From Rhizobium sp. BK196 (lineage in GTDB: Bacteria > Pseudomonadota > Alphaproteobacteria > Rhizobiales > Rhizobiaceae), in NCBI RefSeq assembly GCF_014193255.1, contig NZ_JACHZB010000002.1, positions 682,001 to 746,000 on the forward strand: DNA of 64,000 bases. Reading direction: 5' to 3'. The translations under genes were made by a program, and so were the position numbers. The notes beneath the pieces were generated by a model that was not told the DNA's origin, ran no database searches, and worked only from the letters and a program-made list of their open reading frames with translations. Positions 41,162-50,600 of the stretch are shown piece after piece. Within the stretch, counting starts at the first letter, position 1. Each line of letters opens with the position of its first letter.

Positions 41162-42196
41162 GTGAAATTGAATGCCGTTCTGTGCGGGTGCGGAGCTATG
41201 TCTAAAGGCTGGCTGCGTGCTATCAAGGAAACGCCTGATCTTGCCGAGGCAATCGAGATCGTCGGCCTGGTCGACGTCAATCCGGCTGCCGCCGAAGCGC
41301 TCGCCGCGGAATTCGGTTTGAGAGCGGCTCGGGTCGGCACGGATCTCGCTGAGATCATTGATCAGACCGAAGCCAATATCCTCTTCGACGTCGTTATCCC
41401 GGCTGCGCGTTTCAATGTCGTCTCGACGGCCATGAAGGCCGGCTGCCATGTGCTCTCTGAAAAGCCGATGGCAACCTCGCTTGCAGAAGGGGCGGCGCTG
41501 ATCGATCTCGCCGCCGAAACCGGCAAGATCCACGCGATCATTCAGAACCGTCGCTTCATTTCCGGCGTCCGCCGCCTGCGCCGTTTCGTCGAAAGCGGGG
41601 CGATCGGCGAGTTGACCGGCATACATTGTGATTTCTTCATTGCTCCCCATTTCGGCGGCTTCCGCGAAGAGATGGATAATGTCCTGCTCCTCGACATGGC
41701 GATCCACACTTTCGATGCCGCCCGCTACGTGGCCGGCAAGAAGCCGCTCGCCGTCTACTGCGTCGAGCGCAATCCCAAAGGATCCTGGTACCGGCATGGC
41801 GCTTCTGCCAACGCGACCTTCGAATTCTCCGACGACGTGGTCTTCACCTATCGTGGCTCCTGGTGTGCCGAAGGTGAGCGCACGAGCTGGGAAAGCCAGT
41901 GGCGGATCGTCGGCTCGAAGGGAATGCTGACCTGGGATGGCGAGGATGGGTTCAAGGCTGCTGTCGCCGGCAACGAGGCGGGCCTGCTCCGCGGCTTTTC
42001 ACCCGTCGAAGTTCCCGCACCGGAACGTGTCGAGGAAACCCACGGCCATGCGAGCGTGATCGCAAGCTTCGTCGAGGCGATCCGCACCGGAAAGCGGCCG
42101 GAGACGGTCAGCTCCGACAATATCAGAAGCCTCGCCATGGTCTTCGGCGCAATCGAAAGTGCCAAGACCGGGCGTCGCGTTGACATTTCAGCATAA
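41162..42196 (+). CDS. Gfo/Idh/MocA-family oxidoreductase
   Basis: 344-residue NAD(P)-dependent sugar or inositol dehydrogenase. The N-terminal Rossmann fold shows VLCGCGAMSKGWLRAI (residues about 6-21) and the family signature SEKPMATSLAEG near 99-110 with the conserved Lys of EKP. The C-terminal alpha/beta domain has the DMAIHTFDAARYVAG segment near 178-192, with the catalytic-site His. It starts with GTG at 41162 after a weak GGAGGAAA site. It is the first gene of a six-gene operon with an isomerase/epimerase and an ABC importer, so it likely oxidises the imported sugar or a derivative; the substrate is unknown. Confidence 0.9.
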   Translation: MKLNAVLCGCGAMSKGWLRAIKETPDLAEAIEIVGLVDVNPAAAEALAAEFGLRAARVGTDLAEIIDQTEANILFDVVIPAARFNVVSTAMKAGCHVLSEKPMATSLAEGAALIDLAAETGKIHAIIQNRRFISGVRRLRRFVESGAIGELTGIHCDFFIAPHFGGFREEMDNVLLLDMAIHTFDAARYVAGKKPLAVYCVERNPKGSWYRHGASANATFEFSDDVVFTYRGSWCAEGERTSWESQWRIVGSKGMLTWDGEDGFKAAVAGNEAGLLRGFSPVEVPAPERVEETHGHASVIASFVEAIRTGKRPETVSSDNIRSLAMVFGAIESAKTGRRVDISA

Positions 42197-42207
42197 GGAT
42201 AGATGAC

Positions 42208-43110
42208 GTGAGCAATCCCGCCAAAGCCATTCGCATCGGTACCATGGTCAGCGCCTCCAAGGGCGGCGCCGACAAGCGCATCGCCCAGATCGCCGATATG
42301 GGTTTCGAAAGCTTCGAGCCCTTCTTCTGGCAGACCACCAACGGCCAGGATCTCGCAGAACTCGGCAAGCGCAGCGTGGAAGCGATCGGTGATCGCGACA
42401 TCACCATCTCGACGCTTGGCATGTTCGGCAATCCGCTGGAGGAGACGGATATGGACCTGCAGACGCTGCAGGGATGGAAGGATTGCATCGATAACGCCCA
42501 TCACTTCGGCGCCACCTGCGTCGCGGGCTTTACCGGCCGCATCCGCAACAAGCCGCTGACTGAGAGCCTGCCGCGTTACAAGCAGGTCTGGAGCGAACTT
42601 GCCAAGCGCGCCGCCGATAAGGGCATCAAGATCGCCTTCGAAAATTGCGCCATGGATGGCAACTGGGCGACCGGCGACTGGAACATCGCTCATAATCCCG
42701 ATGCCTGGGAGCTGCTCTTCAACGAGACGCCCGACGACAATATCGGCCTGGAATGGGAGCCCTGCCATCAGATGGTTTATCTGATCGAGCCGCTGCCGCA
42801 GATCCGCAAATGGGCGAGCAAGATCTTTCACGTCCACGGCAAGGATGCGACGATCCGCTGGGATGTGATCAAGGAACACGGCATCTTCGGCAAGGAAAAG
42901 TTCGTCTTCATGCGCACGCCGGGCTTCGGCGACAGCAACTGGACCGACATCATTTCCGAACTGCGGCTTGCCGGCTGGTCGGGCTCCATCGATATCGAAG
43001 GCTGGCATGACCCGGTCTATCGTGACGCCCTGGAAATGACCGGCCAGGTCTATGCACTCAATCATCTGAAGCATGCCCGGGGCGGCGATTTCGTCGTCGA
43101 TCCGGTGTGA
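42208..43110 (+). CDS. Sugar phosphate isomerase/epimerase (AP endonuclease 2-like TIM barrel)
   Basis: 300-residue TIM-barrel protein of the xylose-isomerase-like/IolE-IolI superfamily. Metal-site candidates are visible in IKIAFENCAMDGNW (Glu near 149), EWEPCHQ (Glu, His near 188) and HVHGKDA (His near 210), plus SIDIEGWHDPVY (Glu near 258). It starts with GTG 42208, eleven bases after the oxidoreductase stop. Members interconvert keto-sugars or dehydrate inosose. Paired with a Gfo/Idh dehydrogenase it fits an oxidise-then-isomerise route for an imported sugar. Confidence 0.88.
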   Translation: MSNPAKAIRIGTMVSASKGGADKRIAQIADMGFESFEPFFWQTTNGQDLAELGKRSVEAIGDRDITISTLGMFGNPLEETDMDLQTLQGWKDCIDNAHHFGATCVAGFTGRIRNKPLTESLPRYKQVWSELAKRAADKGIKIAFENCAMDGNWATGDWNIAHNPDAWELLFNETPDDNIGLEWEPCHQMVYLIEPLPQIRKWASKIFHVHGKDATIRWDVIKEHGIFGKEKFVFMRTPGFGDSNWTDIISELRLAGWSGSIDIEGWHDPVYRDALEMTGQVYALNHLKHARGGDFVVDPV

Positions 43111-43116
43111 GGAAAC

Positions 43117-43145
43117 ATGGCCGGCACGGAGGACATGCCGGCCAT
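43117..43145 (+). repeat. Intercistronic inverted repeat
   Basis: Perfect 9-base inverted repeat ATGGCCGGC / GCCGGCCAT with an 11-base loop, just after the isomerase stop codon and 30 bases before the binding-protein gene. Probably an mRNA hairpin that shields the 5' end of the binding-protein transcript. No T run, so not a terminator. Confidence 0.65.
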
Positions 43146-43175
43146 TTCAAAGGATAACCACAAAGGAGGAGAACC

Positions 43176-44408
43176 ATGGCTATCCGCAAATTTGCAGTTC
43201 TGGGCGCGCTGGCGCTTGCTGGCGTTTCGCTCTTCGGCTTGTCTGCCAAGGCGGAAGACGTCAAGCTGACGCTTTGGTCGCTGGACAAGGACACGCAGCC
43301 GGCGCCGAACCTGGTCAAGGAATTCAATGACCAGCATAACGGCATCACCATCGAATATCGCCTCATCCAGTTCGATGACGTCGTTACTGAAGCGATGCGC
43401 GCCTATGCCACGGGTCAGGCGCCTGATATCATCGCCGTCGACAATCCTGAGCACGCGCTGTTTTCATCGCGCGGCGCCTTTCTTGATCTCACTGACATGA
43501 TCAAGAATTCGAAGGTCATCAAGCCCGAAAACTACTTCCCCGGACCGCTGAAATCGGTCGAGTGGGATGGCAAATATTTCGGCGTGCCTAAGGCGACGAA
43601 CACGATCGCGCTCTACTACAACAAGGACATGTTCAAGGCGAAAGGCCTCGATCCGAACAAGCCGCCGCAGACCTGGGACGAACTCGTCGAGGATGCCCGC
43701 AAGCTGACCGATCCGGCCAAGAACGTCTATGGTCTTGCCTTCTCGGCCAAGGCCAATGAGGAGGGCACCTTCCAGTTCCTGCCCTGGGCGCAGATGGGCG
43801 GCGGCGGCTACGAGCACATCAATGCCGATGGTGCGGTCAAGGCGCTCGAAGTCTGGAAGACGATCATGGACGAGAAGCTTGCCTCGCCGGATACGCTGAC
43901 CCGCGGCCAGTGGGATTCGACCGGCACGTTCAATTCCGGCAATGCCGCCATGGCGATCTCCGGTCCGTGGGAGCTGGACCGTATGATGAAGGAAGCCAAG
44001 TTCGACTGGGGTGTCACGCTGCTGCCGGTTCCGAAGGAAGGTGCAGAGCGCTCTTCGGCGATGGGGGACTTCAACTGGGCGATCTTCTCGACCAGCAAGC
44101 ATCCGGCCGAGGCCTTCAAGGCGCTCGAATATTTCGCCTCGCAGGACGACAAGATGTTCAAGAACTTCGGCCAGCTGCCGGCCCGTTCCGACATCTCCAT
44201 CCCCGAGACCGGCCAGCCGCTGAAGGACGCCGCGCTGAAGGTCTTCCTCGAGCAGTTGAAATACGCCAAGCCGCGTGGTCCGCATCCGCAGTGGCCGAAG
44301 ATCTCCAAGGCGATCCAGGATGCCATTCAGGCTGCGCTCACCGGCCAGATGAGCGCTAAGGATGCACTTGATCAGGCAGCCGACAAGATCAAGGCGGTCC
44401 TCGGCTGA
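43176..44408 (+). CDS. ABC sugar-importer substrate-binding protein
   Basis: 410-residue periplasmic binding protein of family 1 (MalE/UgpB-like). A signal peptide (about residues 1-27, [16 protein letters not shown]) precedes the mature start [13 protein letters not shown]. Typical features are a repeated [18 protein letters not shown] segment near 148 and [16 protein letters not shown] near 253. It carries a strong ribosome-binding site (AAGGAGG). It feeds the two permeases and ATPase encoded directly downstream. Family 1 proteins bind di- and oligosaccharides or glycerol-phosphate-like compounds; the ligand is not readable from sequence. Confidence 0.93.
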   Translation: MAIRKFAVLGALALAGVSLFGLSAKAEDVKLTLWSLDKDTQPAPNLVKEFNDQHNGITIEYRLIQFDDVVTEAMRAYATGQAPDIIAVDNPEHALFSSRGAFLDLTDMIKNSKVIKPENYFPGPLKSVEWDGKYFGVPKATNTIALYYNKDMFKAKGLDPNKPPQTWDELVEDARKLTDPAKNVYGLAFSAKANEEGTFQFLPWAQMGGGGYEHINADGAVKALEVWKTIMDEKLASPDTLTRGQWDSTGTFNSGNAAMAISGPWELDRMMKEAKFDWGVTLLPVPKEGAERSSAMGDFNWAIFSTSKHPAEAFKALEYFASQDDKMFKNFGQLPARSDISIPETGQPLKDAALKVFLEQLKYAKPRGPHPQWPKISKAIQDAIQAALTGQMSAKDALDQAADKIKAVLG

Positions 44409-44422
44409 TCTCCCGCATCACC

Positions 44423-44491
44423 GGATGGCCTGGCGGCCATCCAAGATTTTCCTCCCGGAAGGGGCTGCTGCGGCTTTGGCCAGGCAGCCCC
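44423..44491 (+). other. Two stem-loops between binding-protein and permease genes
   Basis: First stem GGATGGCC-tggc-GGCCATCC (44423-44442), followed by aagatttt; second stem GGGGCTGC / GCAGCCCC (44461-44468 and 44484-44491). Hairpins in this position are known to protect binding-protein mRNA and lower expression of downstream permease genes; here the same role is inferred. Confidence 0.7.
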
Positions 44492-44512
44492 GTTCGGAGC
44501 ATCGGAGGACCC

Positions 44513-45415
44513 ATGAGAAGGATCCTTTCCAGCGTCAGGGATGGCCGCGGTTTCGATATCGTGCTTGTCGCCTTTCCGCTTGGCTTTCTGTTTCTGATGG
44601 CAGGCCTGCCGCTCATCTACAATGTGGTGATGAGCTTCCAGGAGGTTGACATGTTCAGCCTCGGCACCTTCTCGCGCCCGTGGGTGGGCTTCAAGAACTA
44701 CACGGATCTTTTCGCCCAGCCGGAAACGCTGCCTATCCTCTACAATACGGCGATCTTCGTCGTCGGCTCGATTGCCGGCCAGTTCCTGATCGGCTTCGGC
44801 CTGGCACTATTTTTCTGGGTCAATTTTCCGGGCGCTTCTTGGCTGCGCGGTCTCTTCCTCGTCTCTTGGGTCATGCCGGGTCTCGTCGTCGGCGCGATCT
44901 GGAACTGGATTCTCTCGGGCGACTTCGGTGTCCTGAATTTCATTCTGAAGGAAAGCGGTATCATCTCCGGCAATATCTTCTGGCGCTCGGACCCGCATTA
45001 TTCGCTTTACGCTGTCATCATCGCCAATATCTGGCTCGGCACGTCGTTCAACATGATCCTGCTTTCTGTCGGCCTTTCCGGTATTCCTGGCGATCTCTAT
45101 GAGGCCGCCGAACTCGACGGCGCCACGGCCTGGCAACGCTTCTGGACGATTACGCTGCCGATGATGCGCTCGACGATCGGCGCTATTATCGCGCTCGGCC
45201 TGATCTTCACGCTGCAGCAGTTCGACCTCTTTGCCGCCATTACCTCGGGTGGCCCGAACAACTCCTCCAACGTTACGCAATACTGGGCCTGGGATTTGTC
45301 TTTCCGCCAATATGATTTCGCCAAGGGCGCGACCATTTCCGTCATCATGATCGTTTTCGTGATGTTCGCCTCTGTCGTCTACGTCCGCTCGACCCGCCAT
45401 GAGGTGCGCGGATGA
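44513..45415 (+). CDS. ABC sugar-importer permease (MalF-like)
   Basis: 300-residue inner-membrane permease with six predicted membrane helices. The EAA loop that contacts the ATPase is present: YEAAELDGATAWQRFWTITL near 199-218. The N-terminal cytoplasmic region is short compared with E. coli MalF, as usual in this family. It starts 104 bases after the binding-protein stop, behind two hairpins, with GGAGG upstream. The stop overlaps the next permease gene (ATGA), so the two subunits are translationally coupled. Confidence 0.93.
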   Translation: MRRILSSVRDGRGFDIVLVAFPLGFLFLMAGLPLIYNVVMSFQEVDMFSLGTFSRPWVGFKNYTDLFAQPETLPILYNTAIFVVGSIAGQFLIGFGLALFFWVNFPGASWLRGLFLVSWVMPGLVVGAIWNWILSGDFGVLNFILKESGIISGNIFWRSDPHYSLYAVIIANIWLGTSFNMILLSVGLSGIPGDLYEAAELDGATAWQRFWTITLPMMRSTIGAIIALGLIFTLQQFDLFAAITSGGPNNSSNVTQYWAWDLSFRQYDFAKGATISVIMIVFVMFASVVYVRSTRHEVRG

Positions 45416-46239
45416 GCGAGACTGCACGCAACCGTCTTATGCTCGCGATCGCCATCATCATGGCGGCGATCTACCTTTTCCCGCTTTATTGGATGTACAT
45501 CACCGCGCTGAAGAGTGGCTCGGAGATGTTTGCCACACCGCCAAGTTTCTGGCCGACCTCTGCGCAATGGAGCACTTATGCCTATGTCTGGGAAACCCGG
45601 AACATGGGCCTCTATCTCTGGAATTCGCTGCTGATAGCGATCGGTGCTGTCGTCATCATTACGGTGCTCGGCGTCGGCTGTGCTTATGTGCTGGCGCGCT
45701 ACCGTAATATCTGGGTGGATATCGGCCTCTTCCTGATCCTTATGCTGCAGGTTCTGCCGGCTTCGCTGATGATCACACCGATTTTCGTCGGCTTCTCTCA
45801 GATCGGCATGCTGAATTATCCAAGGCTTGCCGTCATTATCGCCATTGCCGCAAAGAGCATGCCGTTCTTCGTGGTGCTGGTGCGGGCAACCTTCATGGCG
45901 GTTCCGATGGAGCTCGAAGAGGCTGCTCTCGTCGACGGCAATTCGCGTGTCGGCGCCTTCTTCAACATCGTGCTGCCGCTTGCCCGCAACGGCATTCTGG
46001 TCAGCGCCATTCTCATTTTCATGCAGGCCTTCGGCGAGTTCGTCTATTCCAAGTCGATGATCCAGGCCGCCGAGCTTCAGCCGGCAAGCGTCGGGCTCAA
46101 TTCCTTCATGGGGCCGAACACCAATGAGTGGAACAACATCATGGCCTACGCCACGATGTATGTGACGCCGATTCTTGTCATCTTCGTTCTTTTGCAGCGC
46201 CGCATCGTGTCCGGCCTCACCTCGGGAGCCCTCAAATGA
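45412..46239 (+). CDS. ABC sugar-importer permease (MalG-like)
   Basis: 275-residue inner-membrane permease with six predicted helices and the EAA loop LEEAALVDGNSRVGAFFNIV near 164-183. It overlaps the preceding permease by four bases and the following ATPase by four bases (ATGA at 46236). Together with the other permease it forms the translocation pore for the sugar delivered by the periplasmic binding protein. Confidence 0.93.
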   Translation: MSETARNRLMLAIAIIMAAIYLFPLYWMYITALKSGSEMFATPPSFWPTSAQWSTYAYVWETRNMGLYLWNSLLIAIGAVVIITVLGVGCAYVLARYRNIWVDIGLFLILMLQVLPASLMITPIFVGFSQIGMLNYPRLAVIIAIAAKSMPFFVVLVRATFMAVPMELEEAALVDGNSRVGAFFNIVLPLARNGILVSAILIFMQAFGEFVYSKSMIQAAELQPASVGLNSFMGPNTNEWNNIMAYATMYVTPILVIFVLLQRRIVSGLTSGALK

Positions 46240-47306
46240 CCCCTCAGATCGAGCTTGCCGGCGTCAACAAACACTACGGCGCCTTCCATGCCTTGAAGAA
46301 TATCGACCTCTCCATCGCCAAGGGCACCTTCGTCGCGCTCGTCGGTCCTTCCGGCTGCGGCAAGTCGACCTTGCTGCGTTCGCTCGCCGGCCTGGAGACC
46401 ATTTCCGATGGCAGCCTGAAGATTGCCGGCGAGTTGATGAACGGAGTGCCGCCGCGTAAACGCGATGTCGCCATGGTATTCCAGTCTTATGCGCTCTATC
46501 CGCATATGACCGTTGAGGAAAATCTCACCTACAGCCTGCGCATGCGCGGCGTTGCAAAGGCGGAGGCGAGAAAGGCGGCCGAGGAGGTTGCGGCCACGAC
46601 AGGCCTTTCGCATCTCTTGAAGCGCTATCCGCGTGAACTCTCCGGCGGCCAGCGCCAGCGCGTCGCCATGAGCCGCGCCATCATCCGCCACCCGAAGGCT
46701 TTCCTTTTCGATGAGCCGCTATCAAATCTCGATGCGGCGCTGCGCGTCCATATGCGCAAGGAGATCCGCGCGCTGCACGACCGTCTGCACGCGACCTCGG
46801 TTTATGTGACGCATGACCAGATCGAGGCGATGACGATGGCCGACCACGTCGTCGTCATGAAGGACGGCGTTATCGAGCAGCAGGGCAGGCCGCTCGACCT
46901 TTACGACAAGCCTGCCAACAAATTCGTCGCGGGTTTCATCGGCTCGCCCGCGATGAACTTCATTCCCGCAATTGCCGACGAAGATGGAAAAAAGCTGACG
47001 CTCGATCTCGGCGTGATCAGGCAGCCGATTGACATCGATCATCAAATTCAGCCCGGCAGCAAGGTTACCGTCGGCATCCGTCCCGAGCATATCGGCATCA
47101 CCAATCAGGGGCAGGGGAGTTTTGACGTGCCGGTCGCGGTCGTCGAATCGACGGGCTCCTCGACCTTCATCACTGCGGCGACGACGCCTGAGCTGACGAT
47201 CGTCGAAACCGGCAGGGGAACGGTTCAGCCGGGCCAGACGATCGGCGTGGCGGTGGCTCCAGCTCAGGTGCATCTCTTCGATGAGGCGAGCGGCGTCAGA
47301 ATTTGA
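46236..47306 (+). CDS. ABC sugar-importer ATPase (MalK/UgpC-like)
   Basis: 356-residue ATPase. Walker A GPSGCGKST near residue 36, signature LSGGQRQRVAMSRAI near 133, Walker B AFLFDEPLSNLD near 154 and H-loop VYVTHDQ near 188 are intact; the C-terminal third is the TOBE/regulatory domain of sugar importers. The ATG at 46236 overlaps the permease stop by four bases and begins the conserved sequence; the frame is open to 46128 but that part lies inside the permease gene. It is the last gene of the operon, followed at once by a hairpin. Confidence 0.94.
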   Translation: MTPQIELAGVNKHYGAFHALKNIDLSIAKGTFVALVGPSGCGKSTLLRSLAGLETISDGSLKIAGELMNGVPPRKRDVAMVFQSYALYPHMTVEENLTYSLRMRGVAKAEARKAAEEVAATTGLSHLLKRYPRELSGGQRQRVAMSRAIIRHPKAFLFDEPLSNLDAALRVHMRKEIRALHDRLHATSVYVTHDQIEAMTMADHVVVMKDGVIEQQGRPLDLYDKPANKFVAGFIGSPAMNFIPAIADEDGKKLTLDLGVIRQPIDIDHQIQPGSKVTVGIRPEHIGITNQGQGSFDVPVAVVESTGSSTFITAATTPELTIVETGRGTVQPGQTIGVAVAPAQVHLFDEASGVRI

Positions 47307-47326
47307 GATCCGGCTTCTGCCGGATC
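47307..47326 (+). terminator. Hairpin after ABC operon
   Basis: Perfect 8-base stem GATCCGGC-ttct-GCCGGATC directly after the ATPase stop codon, followed by aattt. A likely transcript end for the sugar operon, though the T run is short. Confidence 0.6.
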
Positions 47327-47363
47327 AATTTCCGCACCGGTCAGCGGCGGGACATTGCCCTTC

Positions 47364-47555
47364 TTATCGAGCGAGCGAAGCCGGCGTGGCTTGTTTGGCC
47401 GCCACCTCTGTACCATGGGGCGCTTCGCTCGAGTTTGCCCACATGGCCACAGCAAGTCCGGCGACGATAAAGTAGGGGAGTTTGCTCGAAAGCTTGAATT
47501 TGCCGGAAACGGCATTGCCGCGGGTGCATTCAAAGCCGGACATTTCTGGAGTCAT
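47364..47555 (-). CDS. Small hypothetical membrane protein
   Basis: 63 residues, ATG at 47555 with AGG seven bases upstream. Codon use looks coding (third positions mainly C/G), and there is one hydrophobic helix (LPYFIVAGLAVAMWA) with a short polar C terminus. No family is recognised. It fills an otherwise empty convergent gap between the ABC operon and the efflux genes. The frame is open upstream to 47738 and starts at 47588 are possible, so both existence and start are uncertain. Confidence 0.4.
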   Translation of the reverse strand: MTPEMSGFECTRGNAVSGKFKLSSKLPYFIVAGLAVAMWANSSEAPHGTEVAAKQATPASLAR

Positions 47556-47661
47556 CAGTACCTGTCTCGTGCGAGGATCACGCCACATACATAGTCCATG
47601 CGGCGATTCGAATGAACCCCCAGATAAGGGGATATACAAGAAGTTGCCGACATCAGGCAGA

Positions 47662-49272
47662 TCAGTGTCCGCCCTGATGGCCGGAACCCTCGCCAAGATC
47701 GATCCTGCGCAGGATGAATGCGAGCGGCAGAACGGCAAGCGACAGCCACATTAGCGTGTGGAAAACGTCGATATAAGCAAGATAGCTCGCCTGGATCTGT
47801 ACCTGCTGGCCGATCCAACCCATGGCCTGCGATTGTGCATCGACAGCTCCCGCCCCTTTGCCGACAAAATATTGCGTGGCGCCCTGCAGTGCGTGGTTGT
47901 AGGCGGGATCGGAAGGGATGACGTGCTCGACCAGCCGGCTTTGATGCCACTGCTCCCGATGGGCAAGCACGTTTGACGCAATCGCAACGCCGATCGAACC
48001 ACCTGTGTTGCGCGCCGCATTGATCAGGGCCGATGCCTGGTCCGTCTGGTCGGGTCTCAGGCCGTCATAGGAGGCTGCGGTCATCGGGATGAAGATCAGC
48101 GGCAGGCCCAGGCCGAGATAGATGCGCGACCAGACGAAGAAACCGAAGTTGAGGTCTGCGTTGAGGCGCGTCATGTCGTACATGGCGGCAGCAATGATCG
48201 CTGTGCCGATGGCGATCAGGTATTTCGGCTGGAACTTATTGGAAATCCGCCCCGCCACGAACATCATGAACATCGTGACCAGGCCGCCGGGCGAAAGCGC
48301 AAGACCGGCCCAGGTCGCCGTATAGCCGAAATTCTGCTGCAGGACCAGCGGGATGAACTGGGTCGTGGCGATCAGAATTGCGCCCGTCGCCAGCATGACG
48401 ATAAAACAGGAGCCGAATTGCCGGCTTGCCAGCAGGCGGACGTCGACGACAGGATTGGCCGCGTTCATCAGCCAGGGAATCGCGAGAAGAAAAGCTGCAA
48501 CGCAGATTGTCGTCGCGACTATGATGAAGTTCGAGCCGAACCAGTCTTCCGTCTGGCCACGGTCGAGAACCAGTTCGAGTGCCCCGAGAAAGGTCGCAAC
48601 CATCAGGAAGCCGATAATATCGAAACGCACGCCTTGCCGACGCATCCGCGCCCGTTCCTGACGCAGTGAATCCGGTTCGTTCACCAGGACGTATACGAGG
48701 ACGAATGCGAAGAGGCCGACCGGTCCGTTGATCAGAAAGCACCAGTGCCAGGAGAAGTTGTCAGAGAGGTAGCCGCCGAGCGTCGGGCCGACCACGGGAG
48801 CGACGACCACGGCGACGCCGAACAGGGCAAAAGCCTGGCTGCGTTTCGATGGCGGGAAGGAATCGGCGAGGATCGACTGGGAGATCGGCACCATGCCGCC
48901 GCCGGCAAAGCCCTGGATCATGCGGAAAATCAGCAGGGATTCCAGGTTCCAGGCAAGGCCGCAGCAGATGGAGGCGATGGTGAACGTCGCAAGGCACAGA
49001 AGGTAGAAGCGCCGTCTCCCGTAACGCTTGGCAATGAAGCTGCTGGCGACGAGAATGATGGCGTTGGAGACGAGATAGGTCGTGACGACCCATGAAGCTT
49101 CATCGGCGCTGACGGCAAGACCGCCGGAGATATAGCGCAGCGCCACATTGGCAATTGTCGTATCCAGAACTTCCATGAAGGTTGCGAGTGAAACGACCAG
49201 GGCAATCAGCCACGGATTGACGACCCTGGCACCGGATGCCGGCATGCCATCCGCTGTCATGGCATCACTCAT
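47662..49272 (-). CDS. emrB: DHA2-family multidrug efflux MFS transporter (EmrB-like)
   Basis: 536-residue major facilitator with 14 predicted helices. Motif C-type and DHA2 signatures are visible: FMEVLDTTIANVALRYI near 34, FAGGGMVPISQSILADSFPP near 120, and PVVGPTLGGYLSDNFSWHW near 160. EmrB-type pumps export hydrophobic drugs through an EmrA adaptor and TolC by proton exchange. The ATG at 49272 has GAGGAA upstream and begins one base after the adaptor stop (TGACATG), so the pair is coupled; the open frame to 49494 overlaps the adaptor gene and is not used. Confidence 0.93.
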   Translation of the reverse strand: MSDAMTADGMPASGARVVNPWLIALVVSLATFMEVLDTTIANVALRYISGGLAVSADEASWVVTTYLVSNAIILVASSFIAKRYGRRRFYLLCLATFTIASICCGLAWNLESLLIFRMIQGFAGGGMVPISQSILADSFPPSKRSQAFALFGVAVVVAPVVGPTLGGYLSDNFSWHWCFLINGPVGLFAFVLVYVLVNEPDSLRQERARMRRQGVRFDIIGFLMVATFLGALELVLDRGQTEDWFGSNFIIVATTICVAAFLLAIPWLMNAANPVVDVRLLASRQFGSCFIVMLATGAILIATTQFIPLVLQQNFGYTATWAGLALSPGGLVTMFMMFVAGRISNKFQPKYLIAIGTAIIAAAMYDMTRLNADLNFGFFVWSRIYLGLGLPLIFIPMTAASYDGLRPDQTDQASALINAARNTGGSIGVAIASNVLAHREQWHQSRLVEHVIPSDPAYNHALQGATQYFVGKGAGAVDAQSQAMGWIGQQVQIQASYLAYIDVFHTLMWLSLAVLPLAFILRRIDLGEGSGHQGGH

Positions 49273-49273
49273 G

Positions 49274-50446
49274 TCAGTTCCTCGGCCGCACGGTAACCGT
49301 CGGAACGACGGACATGCCGGGACCGATCGCCACATCTTGGGGCCAATTGTCGACGACGATCTTGACGGGCACGCGCTGTGTGACCTTGACATAGTTGCCG
49401 GTCGCGTTTTCAGCCGGAAGCAGTGAAAAGGCAGTGCCCGAACCGGGCTGGACGGAATCGACACGGCCACGAAGCAAATGATCTGGATAGGCATCGATCG
49501 TCACGTCGACAGGTTGGCCCGGCCGCATGTCAGTCAGCTGGGTTTCCTTGAAATTGGCCGTCACCCAGATCTCGTCGGGCACGAACATGGAGACTGCCTG
49601 TCCGGCCTGGATATATTGCCCCTTCGCGCCGCTGAGCTTCACGACACGACCCGGCTGGGCGGCCGTGATCGTCGTGTAGCTGAGGTTCTGTTCGGCCGTC
49701 TCGACCTGTGCTTCCGCCTGATGCAGATTGGCGACCGCGCTTGCCCTCTGCGCTTCGGCAGCCGCCTTATTCTTGATGGCTGAGGTAACGCTTGCTTGGG
49801 CCTGAGCGGTGCTCGCCTCGTTCTGCCGCAAGGTGGACACCGCCTGCTGGGCTGCCTGCTCGGAGCCTGCACCGCTTTTGACCAGTTGCTGTTGTCTGTT
49901 GTTCTCGTCCTTGGCATATTGAAGGGCGGCCTCTGCCGATGTCAGCTGCGCCTTTGCTTCGTCAATTGCCGCCGCTGCCGCGGCGATCTGGGCTTCGGCG
50001 CTCGAAATGGCAGCCTTTGCGACGTCTATCTGACTGTGCGCCTGATCGAGCGCGATCTGGTAGTCGCGCGGGTCGATCTTGGCGATCACCGTTCCGGCAT
50101 CGACATGCTGGTTGTCGGAGACAGGAACATCCGACACGTAACCTGAGATCTTGGCCGCGACGGAGAAGCTGCGCGCATCGAGGAACGCGTCGTCTGTCGT
50201 CTCATAAGGATGGAAATAGATGAGCCAGATGAAGTAACCGCCGACAGCAAGGGCAATCAGCGCAAGAACGATGAGAAGAGCAGCGATCGGATGACGCCTG
50301 ACGACGGAGGGTCGCTGCTCCTTCTCCTGGCCCTCCTCGGCATTGTTTTCCGCCTCTTTTACCGGGGCTTCATCTTTTGTGGGAGCGGAGGGTTGCTGTT
50401 GCCTGGCGGCGGCGCGCTGGTTTTGGGGCACGGCAAAATCTTTCAT
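49274..50446 (-). CDS. emrA: HlyD-family efflux adaptor (EmrA-like)
   Basis: 390-residue membrane-fusion protein. A charged, low-complexity N terminus (about 1-50, Gln/Glu-rich) precedes one membrane helix (about 58-80, AALLIVLALIALAVGGYFIW), the lipoyl halves (YVSDVPVSDNQHVDAG near 108) and an Ala/Gln/Glu-rich coiled coil (about 135-235), then the beta-barrel (FKETQLTDMRPGQPVDVTID near 305). It links the EmrB-like pump to an outer-membrane channel. I prefer ATG 50446; an ATG at 50494 is also in frame. It is divergent from the DUF2231 gene, so the promoter lies between 50447 and 50600. Confidence 0.92.
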   Translation of the reverse strand: MKDFAVPQNQRAAARQQQPSAPTKDEAPVKEAENNAEEGQEKEQRPSVVRRHPIAALLIVLALIALAVGGYFIWLIYFHPYETTDDAFLDARSFSVAAKISGYVSDVPVSDNQHVDAGTVIAKIDPRDYQIALDQAHSQIDVAKAAISSAEAQIAAAAAAIDEAKAQLTSAEAALQYAKDENNRQQQLVKSGAGSEQAAQQAVSTLRQNEASTAQAQASVTSAIKNKAAAEAQRASAVANLHQAEAQVETAEQNLSYTTITAAQPGRVVKLSGAKGQYIQAGQAVSMFVPDEIWVTANFKETQLTDMRPGQPVDVTIDAYPDHLLRGRVDSVQPGSGTAFSLLPAENATGNYVKVTQRVPVKIVVDNWPQDVAIGPGMSVVPTVTVRPRN

Positions 50447-50600
50447 CTTGAAACCGGAGACCAACGCCGGATCATCGGCTTCGGTTCCGGTCAAAATGTC
50501 GCAAGTCCGGGCATGGCCGCTTTTTCAATTCGCATATCCGGAACAATTTCCGGTGGTAGTGGTTAGGCAAGCGCCCGGCGAACCTTTACGGATCACGACC

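Noticed and set aside
41848..43074. Minus-strand open frame of 408 codons
   Set aside because: Antisense to the oxidoreductase and isomerase genes of a clear operon.
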